Assembly (NCBI RefSeq): GCF_018998565.1
Contig: NZ_JAHNZO010000021.1
Coordinates: 62,001 to 126,000, forward strand
Reading direction: 5' to 3'
Source of the DNA: Paenibacillus oleatilyticus
GTDB lineage: Bacteria > Bacillota > Bacilli > Paenibacillales > NBRC-103111
Length of the DNA stretch: 64,000 bases
The notes under the pieces were generated by a model that was not told the origin of the DNA, ran no database searches, and saw only the letters and a program-made list of their open reading frames with translations. Made by a program: the position numbers and the translations under genes. Each line of letters opens with the position of its first letter. Position 1 is the first letter of the stretch. This document shows, piece after piece, positions 7,526 through 16,723 of this stretch.

Positions 7526-7867
7526 ATGGCACAATGGAAGGAAATTACAACGAATGAAGAATGGGAACAGCTTTTAGCGGCGACGACGGAACAACCGATC
7601 GTTGTGCTAAAGCATAGCACGGCATGCCCGGTCAGCTTCAATGCGCTGCAGGAATATGAGGCTTATCTCGGAAAAACGCCGAACGAGGATGTCGAGTATG
7701 TTTTGGTCAAGGTTATCGAGTCCCGTCCGGTGTCCAACCAAATTGCCGAGGATACGGGCGTAAAGCACGCTTCGCCGCAAATTTTATATATCAAGAACAA
7801 AGAAACGGTCTGGAACACGTCGCATTGGGCGATCACCGAAGAACATATGACCGCCGTATTGAACTAA
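7526..7867 (+). CDS. ytxJ: Bacillithiol-system redox-active protein YtxJ
   Basis: A 113-residue thioredoxin-fold protein. It shows the YtxJ active-site segment LKHSTACPVSFNAL, with a single Cys where glutaredoxins have CxxC, and a C-terminal SPQILYIKNKETVWNTSHW. YtxJ proteins are monothiol bacilliredoxin-like proteins expected to remove bacillithiol from mixed disulfides, which implies that the cell makes bacillithiol. ATG 7526 follows GGAGGA. The gene lies between a phosphodiesterase and an esterase with short gaps, probably as one operon. Confidence 0.93.
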   Translation: MAQWKEITTNEEWEQLLAATTEQPIVVLKHSTACPVSFNALQEYEAYLGKTPNEDVEYVLVKVIESRPVSNQIAEDTGVKHASPQILYIKNKETVWNTSHWAITEEHMTAVLN

Positions 7868-7906
7868 GGCCGGCAAACCGAGGCTAAGGAAAGGGGAACG
7901 ACCGCT

Positions 7907-8728
7907 ATGGGAGTGACGCCGTTTGCGTTTTTTTCCGGCGCGTTGTTTGCGCGCAAGCTATGCTACGTCTATCTTCCCCCGAGCTATAACGAGTCCGAGG
8001 ACACCCGCTACCCGGTTATTTATTTGCTACACGGGCTATACGGGAACGAAACGAGCTGGAGCGTGAAAGGAAACGCCGAGCAAACGATCGAAAAGCTCAT
8101 GGCTTCCGGCGACCTTCGCGAAAGCATCGTAGTCATGGTCAGCGACGGAGGCTACGGCCACGGCACGTTTTACGTCAACTGGTTTGACGGCTCGGGACGC
8201 TTCGAAGATTATTTCCTGTACGATCTTATACCTGCGATCGACCGCGAGTTCCGCACAATTGCAGATACTTCCCATAGAGCTCTCTGCGGCCTGTCCATGG
8301 GCGGCTACGGCTCGTTCGTGCTGGCGTTGCGCAATCCGCATCTCTTCGGCGCGGCCGCCAGTATCGCGGGTGCGCTCATGTCGGTCGGCCTCATGAACGA
8401 AGCGTTCCTTCGTACGGATGTGTGCCGGATGATCGGACCCGTCCACGGGCCGTTTGCGCAAGAGCTGGATTTGCACATGCTGGCTGCACGAAGGGTGAAG
8501 GAGGAAGTCCGGCCCGCGCTTCATTTCAACTGCGGTACATCGGATTCGTTATTCCCGCTCAACTCCGCTTATCAGGCGTTGCTTGAGCAGATCGGCTACC
8601 CGCACGAGTATATGGAGTTCGAAGGGGATCATAATTGGGAGTATTTCGGAGGGCATCTGCCTGAGGCGCTTCGGTTCATCGAACGATCTTTCGCCGGATC
8701 GGCGCCAAAGCACAGCCCGGCAGTTTGA
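7907..8728 (+). CDS. Alpha/beta-hydrolase esterase (antigen-85/esterase-D type)
   Basis: A 273-residue cytosolic hydrolase. It has the oxyanion motif YLLHGLYG near residue 42, the nucleophile elbow GLSMGG near residue 128, an acidic partner in GTSDSLFPLN, and the catalytic His in GDHNWEYF. Together these give a complete Ser-Asp-His triad typical of the putative-esterase family that includes acetyl-xylan and feruloyl esterases and S-formylglutathione hydrolases. The substrate cannot be told from sequence. ATG 7907 follows AAAGGGGAA. A strong hairpin terminator follows the stop. Confidence 0.88.
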   Translation: MGVTPFAFFSGALFARKLCYVYLPPSYNESEDTRYPVIYLLHGLYGNETSWSVKGNAEQTIEKLMASGDLRESIVVMVSDGGYGHGTFYVNWFDGSGRFEDYFLYDLIPAIDREFRTIADTSHRALCGLSMGGYGSFVLALRNPHLFGAAASIAGALMSVGLMNEAFLRTDVCRMIGPVHGPFAQELDLHMLAARRVKEEVRPALHFNCGTSDSLFPLNSAYQALLEQIGYPHEYMEFEGDHNWEYFGGHLPEALRFIERSFAGSAPKHSPAV

Positions 8729-8743
8729 CAACCGGCACGGCCG

Positions 8744-8808
8744 AAAAGCCCGCCGTCTTCAGTGGATGAAACGCATGATTTCATCGCTGGAGACAGGCGG
8801 GCTTTTTT
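8744..8808 (+). terminator. Rho-independent terminator
   Basis: AAAAGCCCGCC (8744-8754) pairs with GGCGGGCTTTT (8796-8806); the T-run reaches 8808. The loop contains a further possible stem. With an A-run on the left it may also act on the opposite-strand SDR transcript. Confidence 0.85.
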
Positions 8809-8852
8809 GTGTCCGGAGCGTTAATTCAGTTTATCCTTTCCTCATCCGTATT

Positions 8853-9734
8853 CTAGGAAAGAAATCCTTTTTGCTCCAGCAATTCTTCTGTGGCTTTCCA
8901 CAGCTTGTGCTGCATTGCAGCATCTCCTCCGGGCGATACGGGTTCAATTGATTTTCCGGTTCCAACATTAAAATATCCGCCTGTCATTTTTTGATATTCC
9001 GGCTCCACTATCAATCGGGTGATAATATCGGCGCCTCTTCGCGGATCTCCAAGACGAAGGGCCTTCAACAATCGTTCTAATACGGGTGCGAACCAAAGCT
9101 CCCGTCCGAGTCCGGTAACATTAAATCCCGGATTTAGCGCGTTTACGCTGATTCCTGTACCGGCCCACCGACGTGCCAGTCCAGCTGTGAACATTATATT
9201 TAACAATTTGGTTTTTCCATAAATGGGGGATGAGCCGCGAGGGGTAAAGGGAGTTGGATCCGTTAAATCCTCGGGGAGCTTCAAAACGCCGTGACGACGT
9301 GAAGCTTCGGAGGCGACATTGACAACTCTGGCCATGTCTGCGTTCTCCAGGGACGGTTTTAGCGTATCTGTCAATAGCCACGGTGCCAAATAATTGACAG
9401 CAATCATTTCAGGAAACCCCTCGGGCGTGATGCGGGGCTCAAAGGCATGGATTCCCGCATTGTTCAACAGCACATTAATTTTAGGATAAGTGTCAGCTAT
9501 TTCACCCCCTATCCGTTTTACATCCTTCAAGAGCGATAAATCTCCATAAAAAAAATCAACTTTTGCCGATGGTGCATTCTCCTCAATCTGTTTTCTCGTC
9601 GCATCAGCGCGCTCTTTGCTTCTGGCCGTCAAGACAAGGTCGAAACCGCGTTTCCCCAATTCAAGCGCGACAAGCTGTCCAAGACCGCTGGTGGCACCAG
9701 TAATGACAACAGTTGCTTTATGAGGCATCGTCAT
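8853..9734 (-). CDS. Short-chain dehydrogenase (retinol-dehydrogenase-like)
   Basis: A 293-residue SDR. The NAD(P)-binding motif TGATSGLG lies near residue 12, the structural NNAG near 92, and the catalytic YGKTK near 172; the catalytic Ser position is in VNVASEASRRHG. It resembles retinol-dehydrogenase/WWOX-type SDRs acting on aldehydes or ketones. ATG 9734 has AAGGAG upstream; an ATG two codons later is also possible. It is divergent from a MarR gene, and its promoter is embedded in that regulator's probable operators. Base composition is clearly more AT-rich than the neighbours (38% GC over 9541-9600), suggesting acquisition as a unit with the MarR gene. Confidence 0.92.
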   Translation of the reverse strand: MTMPHKATVVITGATSGLGQLVALELGKRGFDLVLTARSKERADATRKQIEENAPSAKVDFFYGDLSLLKDVKRIGGEIADTYPKINVLLNNAGIHAFEPRITPEGFPEMIAVNYLAPWLLTDTLKPSLENADMARVVNVASEASRRHGVLKLPEDLTDPTPFTPRGSSPIYGKTKLLNIMFTAGLARRWAGTGISVNALNPGFNVTGLGRELWFAPVLERLLKALRLGDPRRGADIITRLIVEPEYQKMTGGYFNVGTGKSIEPVSPGGDAAMQHKLWKATEELLEQKGFLS

Positions 9735-9780
9735 TTCTCCTTCATGTGATATAATTTTTTTGGAACCAATAGGCAGTGTT

Positions 9781-9800
9781 TAGTTGACATATGTCCACTA
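9781..9800. promoter_or_regulatory. MarR-type operator box 1
   Basis: A 20-bp palindrome with one mismatched pair, built around GACATATGTC. It shares the core TTGA(C/T)ATATGTC with box 2 and lies just downstream of the -10 element of the SDR promoter. Confidence 0.6.
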
Positions 9801-9825
9801 TAATAATTTGATTGATATATGTCAA
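9797..9825 (-). promoter_or_regulatory. Sigma-A promoter for the SDR gene
   Basis: On the minus strand, TTGACA (9825-9820) and TATAGT (9802-9797) are spaced by exactly 17 bases. The -35 lies inside operator box 2 and the -10 overlaps the end of box 1, so occupation of either box would block it. Confidence 0.7.
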
Positions 9826-9832
9826 TCAAATT
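9805..9832. promoter_or_regulatory. MarR-type operator box 2
   Basis: AATTTGATTGA (9805-9815) and TCAATCAAATT (9822-9832) are perfect 11-base inverted arms around TATATG. The site lies 38 bases upstream of the MarR start and covers the SDR -35. Confidence 0.65.
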
Positions 9833-9869
9833 CGGGTAATCTTTTTGATCTGAAGAAAGGTGATTGAGG

Positions 9870-10319
9870 ATGAAGGAAAATGAACCGAGGGAGAAACTGG
9901 AGATTGCGTTGGGCGAGCAGCTTAACGCCCTCATTAGCGCTTCACATGCTTTGAATGTCAGAGCCGCAGCGAAATTCGATTCCTCCTTACAGCCGGCCGC
10001 TTTCCATATTGTTCGTTGGCTGTACTCCTATGGCCCCACTAATGCCGCCACATTAGCGGAATCGACTGCGATGGATCGAAGTTCGGTTAGTCGCCTTGTG
10101 AAACAGCTCCAGTCTCTGGGATATGTGAACAGAGAAGCGTCTCCTAAAGATGGACGGGGAATCGTGTTGTCTCTTACCGAGTATGGACAACAAAAAATAA
10201 TCGATGCGCTTAAGGAGAAAGAGTCCATTTTTTATGAACGTCTCTCGGACTGGAAGGATGCAGAGCTTCATGATTTCATCCAAATGCTCCGGCAGTTCAA
10301 TGGATTCAATCGTCGATAA
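9870..10319 (+). CDS. MarR family transcriptional regulator
   Basis: A 149-residue winged-helix regulator. Motifs include FHIVRWLYSYGPTNAATLAEST, the recognition helix MDRSSVSRLVKQLQSLGYV and the wing DGRGIVLSLTEYG. ATG 9870 was chosen because AAAGG stands about ten bases upstream; a TTG at 9864 would be too close to that site. It faces the SDR gene across two palindromes with a shared core, so it most likely represses itself and the SDR until a ligand binds. Like the SDR, it is more AT-rich than surrounding genes. Confidence 0.9.
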   Translation: MKENEPREKLEIALGEQLNALISASHALNVRAAAKFDSSLQPAAFHIVRWLYSYGPTNAATLAESTAMDRSSVSRLVKQLQSLGYVNREASPKDGRGIVLSLTEYGQQKIIDALKEKESIFYERLSDWKDAELHDFIQMLRQFNGFNRR

Positions 10320-10393
10320 GAACGTAAACTTGCCAAAGTGAAGGTGTATGGTTAACCGAAAAGTATTGGCTGACGCGAACCGAACGTTAGTTC

Positions 10394-10453
10394 AAAAAAA
10401 ACCAGTGGACAATCCAAGACCTTATTTTTCGGTCCTAGGCTGCCGCTGGTTTT
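10394..10453. terminator. Bidirectional terminator hairpin
   Basis: An A-run ending in ACCAG (10394-10405) pairs with CTGGTTTT (10446-10453), and AGACC pairs with GGTC inside the loop. It separates the MarR gene from the convergent hybrid kinase. Confidence 0.6.
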
Positions 10454-10475
10454 ATACTCAGGTCAGTCTAATATT

Positions 10476-13400
10476 TTATTTTCGGCGGACACCTTTTTTA
10501 CACAAATGCACGGTAAACGTCGTTCCCTTCCCCGGATCGGAATGGCACTCCACGTCTCCACCGTAATGCTGCAAATAATTTTGCACGATATGCAGACCTA
10601 GACCGGAATTCGTAACGTCGGATTTGGTGGAGAACCCTTTCTCGAATAGGTTTAACCGGTCCTCTTCCTTGACATAGGAGCCGGTATTAAATACGGAAAC
10701 CGTGTATCGGTCATCGGATTCTTCGATCGTCAGGCGGACGATGCGGAGCAAGTCGTCGGCCGGAATGGCCTCTACGGCATTTTTTAGCAAATTGTACATA
10801 ATGCTGGAGAAATAACAGATCGGCAGCGTCAGCTCTTCAAACGTGCAGTCAAGCTTCCCGGCGACCTGCAGATCGATTTTCTCCGCGATGCAGATCAGCG
10901 ACAGGTTGCTCAGAACGACACCGAGCACCGGAAATTCAACCGAGCCGATGACCGAATGCTGCACGATTTCTTTGCACCAGACGGAGATATATTCCTTCGC
11001 CATATCGAACTTGTTCATCATCAGCAGAGCATGAACGGTTTGCACATTGTTGATCAGCTCGTGCTGCGCTTTGCGTATATTCAGCATGGTTGATTCCGCC
11101 GATTGTACCCACCGTTCCTTCTCGTCCAGCTGCAAACGGATGTTTTTCTCCCGCTCCTCCATGAGCTGCAGCTTGCAGTCTTTGTATTCCAAATGGTCGT
11201 ACAGCTTGGAATTCTCGACCAGCATCGCGACCTCGGCAGCCAGCAGCTTAAGCGTGTCGAGACGCGTTTCTTGAAATACATGGCTGGCCAGGCTGTTCTC
11301 CAAGTAAAGCGCGCCGATCAGCTTGCTCTGCTTAAGAATAGGCACACAAAGAATCGATTTGGGCCGCTGCGCCAAAATGTAAGCGTCCCGGGCAAAAATG
11401 TCCGAGGCTGTCGCATCGTGCAAAAGCACCGTTTCGCCGGTCCGGGCAGCAAACTGTATCACCGTAACGGCCGCGCTGCGGCAATCGTCCAAATGGGCCG
11501 AATGCAGCGATTTGAACGGGGCTTGAAGCGCCTTTTCCGCTTCGACGAACAGCCGGCTGTTCCGTTCGAGCACGAGGAGTCCTTTGTCCGCACCCGCGTT
11601 TTCCAGCAGGATCGTCATGATGCTTTCGAGCATGTGCTGGAAGACGGCTTCGTTCGAGATCGCTTGAGACGCCTTCATCATGCAGGAGAGGTCGATCGTC
11701 GATTCGCCGGTCTGCACCCGGCCGAGTAAGGACGGATAGCGTTGGGCGAGATCGGATACCTTCCGGTTGGCGCCCCACTTTGCATATAAGCTTCGGGCTT
11801 CCATGAAATAGGAGCGGGCCACCTTGAGCTTGCCGGTCTGCATATAGAACTTTACGGCATATTCCCCGGCCATCGCTTCGAGCGGCAGGAAGCCGTTTTT
11901 CGAGGCATGATGAATGGCCTGGTCGTATTTTTCCACAGCCAGCACCGGGTTACCCGAAATCCGATGCCATTCGGCTTCGACAAGCAGCTTCATCGCCAAA
12001 AAATTGTCCGGCGAGAAGGTTGACCATTTTTCCAGAAACCGGATGCTTTTGCGGATACGGACTTTGTAAGCTTTCTGCTCCTTGGCCGGCGCTTTGGCAT
12101 ACAATCCGGCAAGCGCCAAAGCATAATGAAAGTGATGCAGGTGCACGTGCGGCAGACCGAAAACCGACTTGATGCCAGCTTCCGCGGTCTCGCAAATCGC
12201 CTTGGCTTCATCCGGGCGGTCCAGCAGCAAATACGTCTGCGCTTGAAGCGCGTAATACGTGTGGGCAATAGCCTGATTGGTCAAAGCTTTCATTTGCTCC
12301 GCTTCGTTCGCATTCATGAAGGGGTCGCAGTCGTTTGCGCCGGCCGGGGCAGGCAGGATATCTTCCTTCAAAAACATCATATAGCGCTGAAGCACGGTAT
12401 AAATCCAAATGGTATCCCGGTCTTTTGCTTTATGTATGAACGCATGGTACTGGTCCGTTTCCTTAAGTACTACAGCCAACGGATCGCCTTTAAGCAGCCG
12501 CATAAAAAAGCTGAACGCGATCGAATAGCCTGCGTATATGAAATCCCCCGATTCTACACCGTATTGATAAGCCTTGCGCAAATACCGGACACTTGCTTCG
12601 ATATGCTCCTTTGCGTTGCTCGTAAAGGAACCGTAAGCAAAATAGACTTTGCATTTCATGGACAAATCGTTAAACGTATCGCTGAGCTTCGCTCCAAGCC
12701 GACCATATTCCATACCGGCCTCAAGCCGCCCGAGCAGCGAGCTTAGAATGATCCCGTACGTCGAGCAGGCGAGGGCCGAGCCTTCCGAATGGCCGTGAAC
12801 GAGCGAGTAGTTGAACATTTGCAGCATCAGATAAACGTATAATTCCGAATTTAAAAAATAAGCCGGAGGCGTCAAATTCACCATGAGCCGCATAACCGTT
12901 TTATGGTTCGGGTCCGTCATGACCGGCAGATCGAGCACCTCTTGAGAATGCCGGGTTCCTACCAGCAGATACGCCTTCACCAACGCCCGTCCAATGCTGA
13001 GCTTGCCGGGATTCGGCCGGATCGAAAGACCGAACAGCTTCAATCCTTCCAAGCCGATCCGTAACGCTTCTTCATGCTCGCCCATATTGGTAAAAAGCAC
13101 GATCATCAGGTTGCAGGCTTCCGCTTTTTCCAGCTTCGTCCGCGCATGCTTCAGCACCGTCTGAAATGAACGCTTCGCTTCTTCAAATCGACCGCACAAG
13201 TACTCCAGCTCGGCTTGATCCAGCTGCAGAGAGAAGGTCAGCTCGTACTGCCGCTCCCAGCAGTCTTCCTCCAGCAATGCGATACCTTGGGCCGCATAGC
13301 GCAGCGCGACGTCATAAGCGGAATTGGTCTTCGCTTTCCGGCATGCCGCCGCATTCAAGCGGGCCAATTGATTTTTTTCCTCAGGGAGCGTCATCAGCTC

Positions 13401-15665
13401 CGAGCCGAGATTGAGCTGATTCGTCATTTCGAACAGTCGCTCTTCCCGTGCATCCCCTTGATCATGATTTTGCAGCAGCCTTCCGATATGCAGATGAATC
13501 TCTTTTTTTCGCTCCTTCGGGACAAGCGAGTAGACCGCTTGATAGACCCGGTCGTGCATGAATTTGAAGAAGAGCTTATCCGGCGGGACTTGGCGCGCAA
13601 GTCCGGCCTGCATCAGAAGTCCGTCGGTAACCGCTTCATGCAGCAGGGGGACGATCGTGTCCGGAGGCCGGTCCAGCACATGGGCCAGCGTATCGATATC
13701 AAAACGGTGCCCGACGCAAGCGGCATGCATCAATACTTGCTGTAAAGGTCCGGAGAGACGGCGTATTTTGTTGATCATAAAATCCACTACGTTGTCGGTA
13801 ATATGCAGCTCGCCGATTTTGTCGGGGTCCCATTCCCAGCAGTCGGCGTCATAGTTGAAGCGCAGCAGCTGATGATCGTACAGCGTTCGGAAAAACTGCT
13901 TGGTAAAGAACGGATTGCCTTTCGTCTTATCCATGATCAGGTCCGCCAATTCCTTCACCGGCTGGCGGCTCGGCCGAAGCGAGTCGTTCAGCATGCGTTC
14001 GATGTGCTCTTCCTGGAGCGGTTCGAGCCGGATTCGCGTCCTGTTCGGCATTTGGCTTCGCTCCATTTTGTCCAGGAACGCCTGCAGCGGGGGAGGCTCG
14101 CTAAATTCCCGGTCCCTGCAGGCTCCCACGAACAGTCCGTACTGAAGCCCCGATTCCAACACCAGGTCCTCGATGATCTGGACGGATGACGGATCGGCCC
14201 ATTGCAGATCGTCCAAGAAAATAACCAGAGGCTGCTCTTTGGACATAAAGGCGGACAAAAATTTTTGCAAGGTTAAAATAAACCGGTTATGCGTTTCGAC
14301 AGGCGGAAGCTTGGAAAGCGGCGGCTGCTTGCCTAATATTAGCTCAACATCGGGATTCATCTCTACCAAGATCTGTCCGTTTGGTACGACGGCATCCAAA
14401 ATCCGCTGTTTCAGCTCCTGGAACTGTTCCTCGGGAAGCGCGAGCAAATGCTGCAGCAGCTGCCGTCCCGCTTGCTGAATGGCATGGTACGGCGTCTCGC
14501 GCCTGAATTGGTCGAACTTGCCGGTAACAAACAAGCCGCCGCCGCTCTGCACCGATTGTTGAAATTCATGGATCAAATACGACTTGCCGATCCCGGACAA
14601 GCCGGAGACGAGCACGATTTCGAGGTTGCCGAGCCGTGCGCGCCGGTAAGCGCCCTGAAGCTGCTGCAGCTCCGCTTCGCGGCCGTAGATCGCATCGGAG
14701 ATGCGGAACTGGTCCGACATTTCTGCGCCGCCTACGGCGGACTCGTCGATGCAGCCTTCCGTCTGAAGCTGCTTCAAGCAGCTTTCCAAATCCCGCCGCA
14801 GCGCAAATGCGCTCTGATACCGGTGTTCCGGATGCTTGGCCAGACACTTCATGACAATATCGGAAAGGGGCTGCGGTACCCCATACGACCGCTCGCCGGG
14901 TGGGACTGGCTGCTTCGCCATATGCTGATGCACCAGCTCGCAGGCATCCTCGCTGTCGAACGGATACACTCCGGTAAGCATCCGGTAGAACAAAACGCCC
15001 AGCGCGTACACATCCGTCCGGGTATCCGTTCGGCGGTTCATACGTCCGGTCTGCTCCGGCGCTGCGTAGAGCAGCCGTTCCGCTTCGTAACGAGGCGGTT
15101 CCTCGACGGCGTCCGGTATTGCGGTCGTCGGCGTTACGCTATATAAATCGGTAAGTTTCATCTTTTTTCTATCGGATTCGACAAAAAATGCAGACGCCGA
15201 AAGAGCCAGATGGGCGAATTTCAATTGATGCAGCCTTCGGATCAGTTCCGACGCCGCAACGGCCCACTGCAAAAAAAGGCCGAGCTCCATAGGCTGCGGA
15301 GTTAACAGGGAAGAAAGAGGGCACCCGTCCGCGTGCTCCATGACAAGCGCGGAAGCGCCGCCGACCGAGATCATCCCGCAAGGAACGAGGATGTCGCCCA
15401 GTGGAAGGGTTTTGCCGATTTTATATTCTTGATGCAGCCAGTCGGGTTGCGAAGGCTGGGAATATTCGTCTTTTAATACTTTTACGAGCCTTGTCTCGCC
15501 GGAAGGAAGCTCTTCGCCGCGGTAAAGAATCGTGAAGCCGTTTTCGCCGATCGGCTCAAGCGACTTTTCATTTACGTTCCAAGCCAATGGAATGCCCTCC
15601 GATAAACTGCTATGTTTCATTTCATTGTACTTTTTCACAGGTGTGGAAGCAACCATTAATCCCAT
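10476..15665 (-). CDS. Giant hybrid: pseudokinase-like Ser/Thr kinase domain, AAA/STAND ATPase, TPR region, GAF and sensor histidine kinase
   Basis: A 1729-residue cytosolic signalling protein. Residues 35-300 form a protein-kinase fold, but the HRD loop reads HLALSASAF (152-160), losing the catalytic Asp and the metal-binding Asn, and DFG is DLY at 173-175, so it is probably catalytically dead. AAPEQ and DVYALGVLFY are intact. An ATPase follows with Walker A GLSGIGKS (355-362) and Walker B VIFLDDLQWAD. A long helical TPR-like region spans about 780-1330 and a GAF domain about 1340-1490. The kinase core begins at His1535 in QHELINNVQTVHALL, a Spo0B/CitA-like pattern, with ATP-binding motifs LLKNAVEAI and SGLGLHIV. 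The start is uncertain: ATG 15665, 15656 or 15620. Confidence 0.88.
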   Translation of the reverse strand: MGLMVASTPVKKYNEMKHSSLSEGIPLAWNVNEKSLEPIGENGFTILYRGEELPSGETRLVKVLKDEYSQPSQPDWLHQEYKIGKTLPLGDILVPCGMISVGGASALVMEHADGCPLSSLLTPQPMELGLFLQWAVAASELIRRLHQLKFAHLALSASAFFVESDRKKMKLTDLYSVTPTTAIPDAVEEPPRYEAERLLYAAPEQTGRMNRRTDTRTDVYALGVLFYRMLTGVYPFDSEDACELVHQHMAKQPVPPGERSYGVPQPLSDIVMKCLAKHPEHRYQSAFALRRDLESCLKQLQTEGCIDESAVGGAEMSDQFRISDAIYGREAELQQLQGAYRRARLGNLEIVLVSGLSGIGKSYLIHEFQQSVQSGGGLFVTGKFDQFRRETPYHAIQQAGRQLLQHLLALPEEQFQELKQRILDAVVPNGQILVEMNPDVELILGKQPPLSKLPPVETHNRFILTLQKFLSAFMSKEQPLVIFLDDLQWADPSSVQIIEDLVLESGLQYGLFVGACRDREFSEPPPLQAFLDKMERSQMPNRTRIRLEPLQEEHIERMLNDSLRPSRQPVKELADLIMDKTKGNPFFTKQFFRTLYDHQLLRFNYDADCWEWDPDKIGELHITDNVVDFMINKIRRLSGPLQQVLMHAACVGHRFDIDTLAHVLDRPPDTIVPLLHEAVTDGLLMQAGLARQVPPDKLFFKFMHDRVYQAVYSLVPKERKKEIHLHIGRLLQNHDQGDAREERLFEMTNQLNLGSELMTLPEEKNQLARLNAAACRKAKTNSAYDVALRYAAQGIALLEEDCWERQYELTFSLQLDQAELEYLCGRFEEAKRSFQTVLKHARTKLEKAEACNLMIVLFTNMGEHEEALRIGLEGLKLFGLSIRPNPGKLSIGRALVKAYLLVGTRHSQEVLDLPVMTDPNHKTVMRLMVNLTPPAYFLNSELYVYLMLQMFNYSLVHGHSEGSALACSTYGIILSSLLGRLEAGMEYGRLGAKLSDTFNDLSMKCKVYFAYGSFTSNAKEHIEASVRYLRKAYQYGVESGDFIYAGYSIAFSFFMRLLKGDPLAVVLKETDQYHAFIHKAKDRDTIWIYTVLQRYMMFLKEDILPAPAGANDCDPFMNANEAEQMKALTNQAIAHTYYALQAQTYLLLDRPDEAKAICETAEAGIKSVFGLPHVHLHHFHYALALAGLYAKAPAKEQKAYKVRIRKSIRFLEKWSTFSPDNFLAMKLLVEAEWHRISGNPVLAVEKYDQAIHHASKNGFLPLEAMAGEYAVKFYMQTGKLKVARSYFMEARSLYAKWGANRKVSDLAQRYPSLLGRVQTGESTIDLSCMMKASQAISNEAVFQHMLESIMTILLENAGADKGLLVLERNSRLFVEAEKALQAPFKSLHSAHLDDCRSAAVTVIQFAARTGETVLLHDATASDIFARDAYILAQRPKSILCVPILKQSKLIGALYLENSLASHVFQETRLDTLKLLAAEVAMLVENSKLYDHLEYKDCKLQLMEEREKNIRLQLDEKERWVQSAESTMLNIRKAQHELINNVQTVHALLMMNKFDMAKEYISVWCKEIVQHSVIGSVEFPVLGVVLSNLSLICIAEKIDLQVAGKLDCTFEELTLPICYFSSIMYNLLKNAVEAIPADDLLRIVRLTIEESDDRYTVSVFNTGSYVKEEDRLNLFEKGFSTKSDVTNSGLGLHIVQNYLQHYGGDVECHSDPGKGTTFTVHLCKKGVRRK

Positions 15666-15813
15666 TATCCGCCATTAAAAGAAGCTTGCTGCCAGCTCTT
15701 GCAGCGCCGGAAGCGGAACGGAAGGTAAAGATTTTCGACGCGGCATGGCTTCACGAAGCGATTTCCGATATAATGAATGTCAAAAAGATATCAGTGTAAG
15801 CGGAGGAATATTC

Positions 15814-16716
15814 ATGAAGGTCGCTATTGCAGGGGGGACCGGCTTTGTCGGCAAGCATTTGACCCAGTTGTTTTTACAAAAAAAAGATACGGTAATCCTC
15901 ATTTCACGGAAAAAGCGACGTTCGGATCATCCTTTGATTCGCCACATGACTTGGGATGAACTGGAAAATAATATTAAACCGCTGGAGGGCGTCGACGCGA
16001 TTGTCAATCTGGCGGGGGAAACGATCAACCAGCGCTGGACGGAGGAAGCCAAGAAGCGGATTCTGGAATCGCGTCTGGATGCGGTTAACCGTGTCCAAGC
16101 CCTGATCGAACAGCTGGAGAAAAAGCCTGTGCTGGTGAATGCGTCCGGCATGTCGATCTACGGAACGTCGGAGACCGAGTCGTTCACGGAGGAAAGCGAG
16201 CTGCGCGTAGAGGATTTTTTGTCCGGCGTCGTCGACCAATGGGAGATGGCAGCGGAGCATATCCCCGATACGCGCGTCGTTCTGCTGCGGATTGGACTTG
16301 TGCTTGGCAAAGACGGGGGCGCTTTTCCGAAGATGAGCTTGCCATTTAAGCTCGGTGTCGGCGGACGGGTCGGCAGCGGACGTCAAATCATGTCGTGGAT
16401 TCATATCGAAGACCTGTGCCGGATGATTGAGTTCTGCATCGAGCACGAAGAGATCGAGGGGCCGGTCAATGCGACGGCGCCGATTCCGGTGACGTACGAC
16501 CAGTTCGGGCGCAGCTTGGCCAAGGCGCTTCGCCGGCCGTACTGGTTTCCGGTTCCGGAATTCGTGCTGAAAGCGTTGTTCGGCGAAATGTCCGAGCTTT
16601 TGTTGAAGGGTCAACAAGTATTTCCGAAAGTCGTGACTGACCTCGGATTTCGTTATAAATATTCGATTATCGACCATGCGCTGGAAAATCTGGTGCGGTC
16701 CGGAAAGAAAGGGTGA
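15814..16716 (+). CDS. TIGR01777 family NAD(P)-dependent epimerase/oxidoreductase
   Basis: A 300-residue extended SDR. It begins KVAIAGGTGFVGKHL, the dinucleotide-binding turn, and continues with DAIVNLAGE, the TIGR01777 hallmark RWTEEAKKRILESR, and an LRIGLVLG segment. The C-terminal DUF1731-like part contains KALFGEMSELLLKGQQVFPKV. B. subtilis YfhF belongs to the same family; the substrate is unknown, and links to septum-associated SulA-like proteins have been proposed for the family. ATG 15814 follows CGGAGGA at good spacing. TATAAT at 15769-15774 may be its -10, although no good -35 is visible. The next gene starts seven bases after the stop. Confidence 0.93.
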   Translation: MKVAIAGGTGFVGKHLTQLFLQKKDTVILISRKKRRSDHPLIRHMTWDELENNIKPLEGVDAIVNLAGETINQRWTEEAKKRILESRLDAVNRVQALIEQLEKKPVLVNASGMSIYGTSETESFTEESELRVEDFLSGVVDQWEMAAEHIPDTRVVLLRIGLVLGKDGGAFPKMSLPFKLGVGGRVGSGRQIMSWIHIEDLCRMIEFCIEHEEIEGPVNATAPIPVTYDQFGRSLAKALRRPYWFPVPEFVLKALFGEMSELLLKGQQVFPKVVTDLGFRYKYSIIDHALENLVRSGKKG

Positions 16717-16723
16717 ACACGCG

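Noticed and set aside
15620-15652. TTGCTT-N17-TACAAT promoter that would make the hybrid kinase leaderless from ATG 15620
   Set aside because: The elements are weak, and better-placed ATGs lie upstream; kept only as a reason for start uncertainty.
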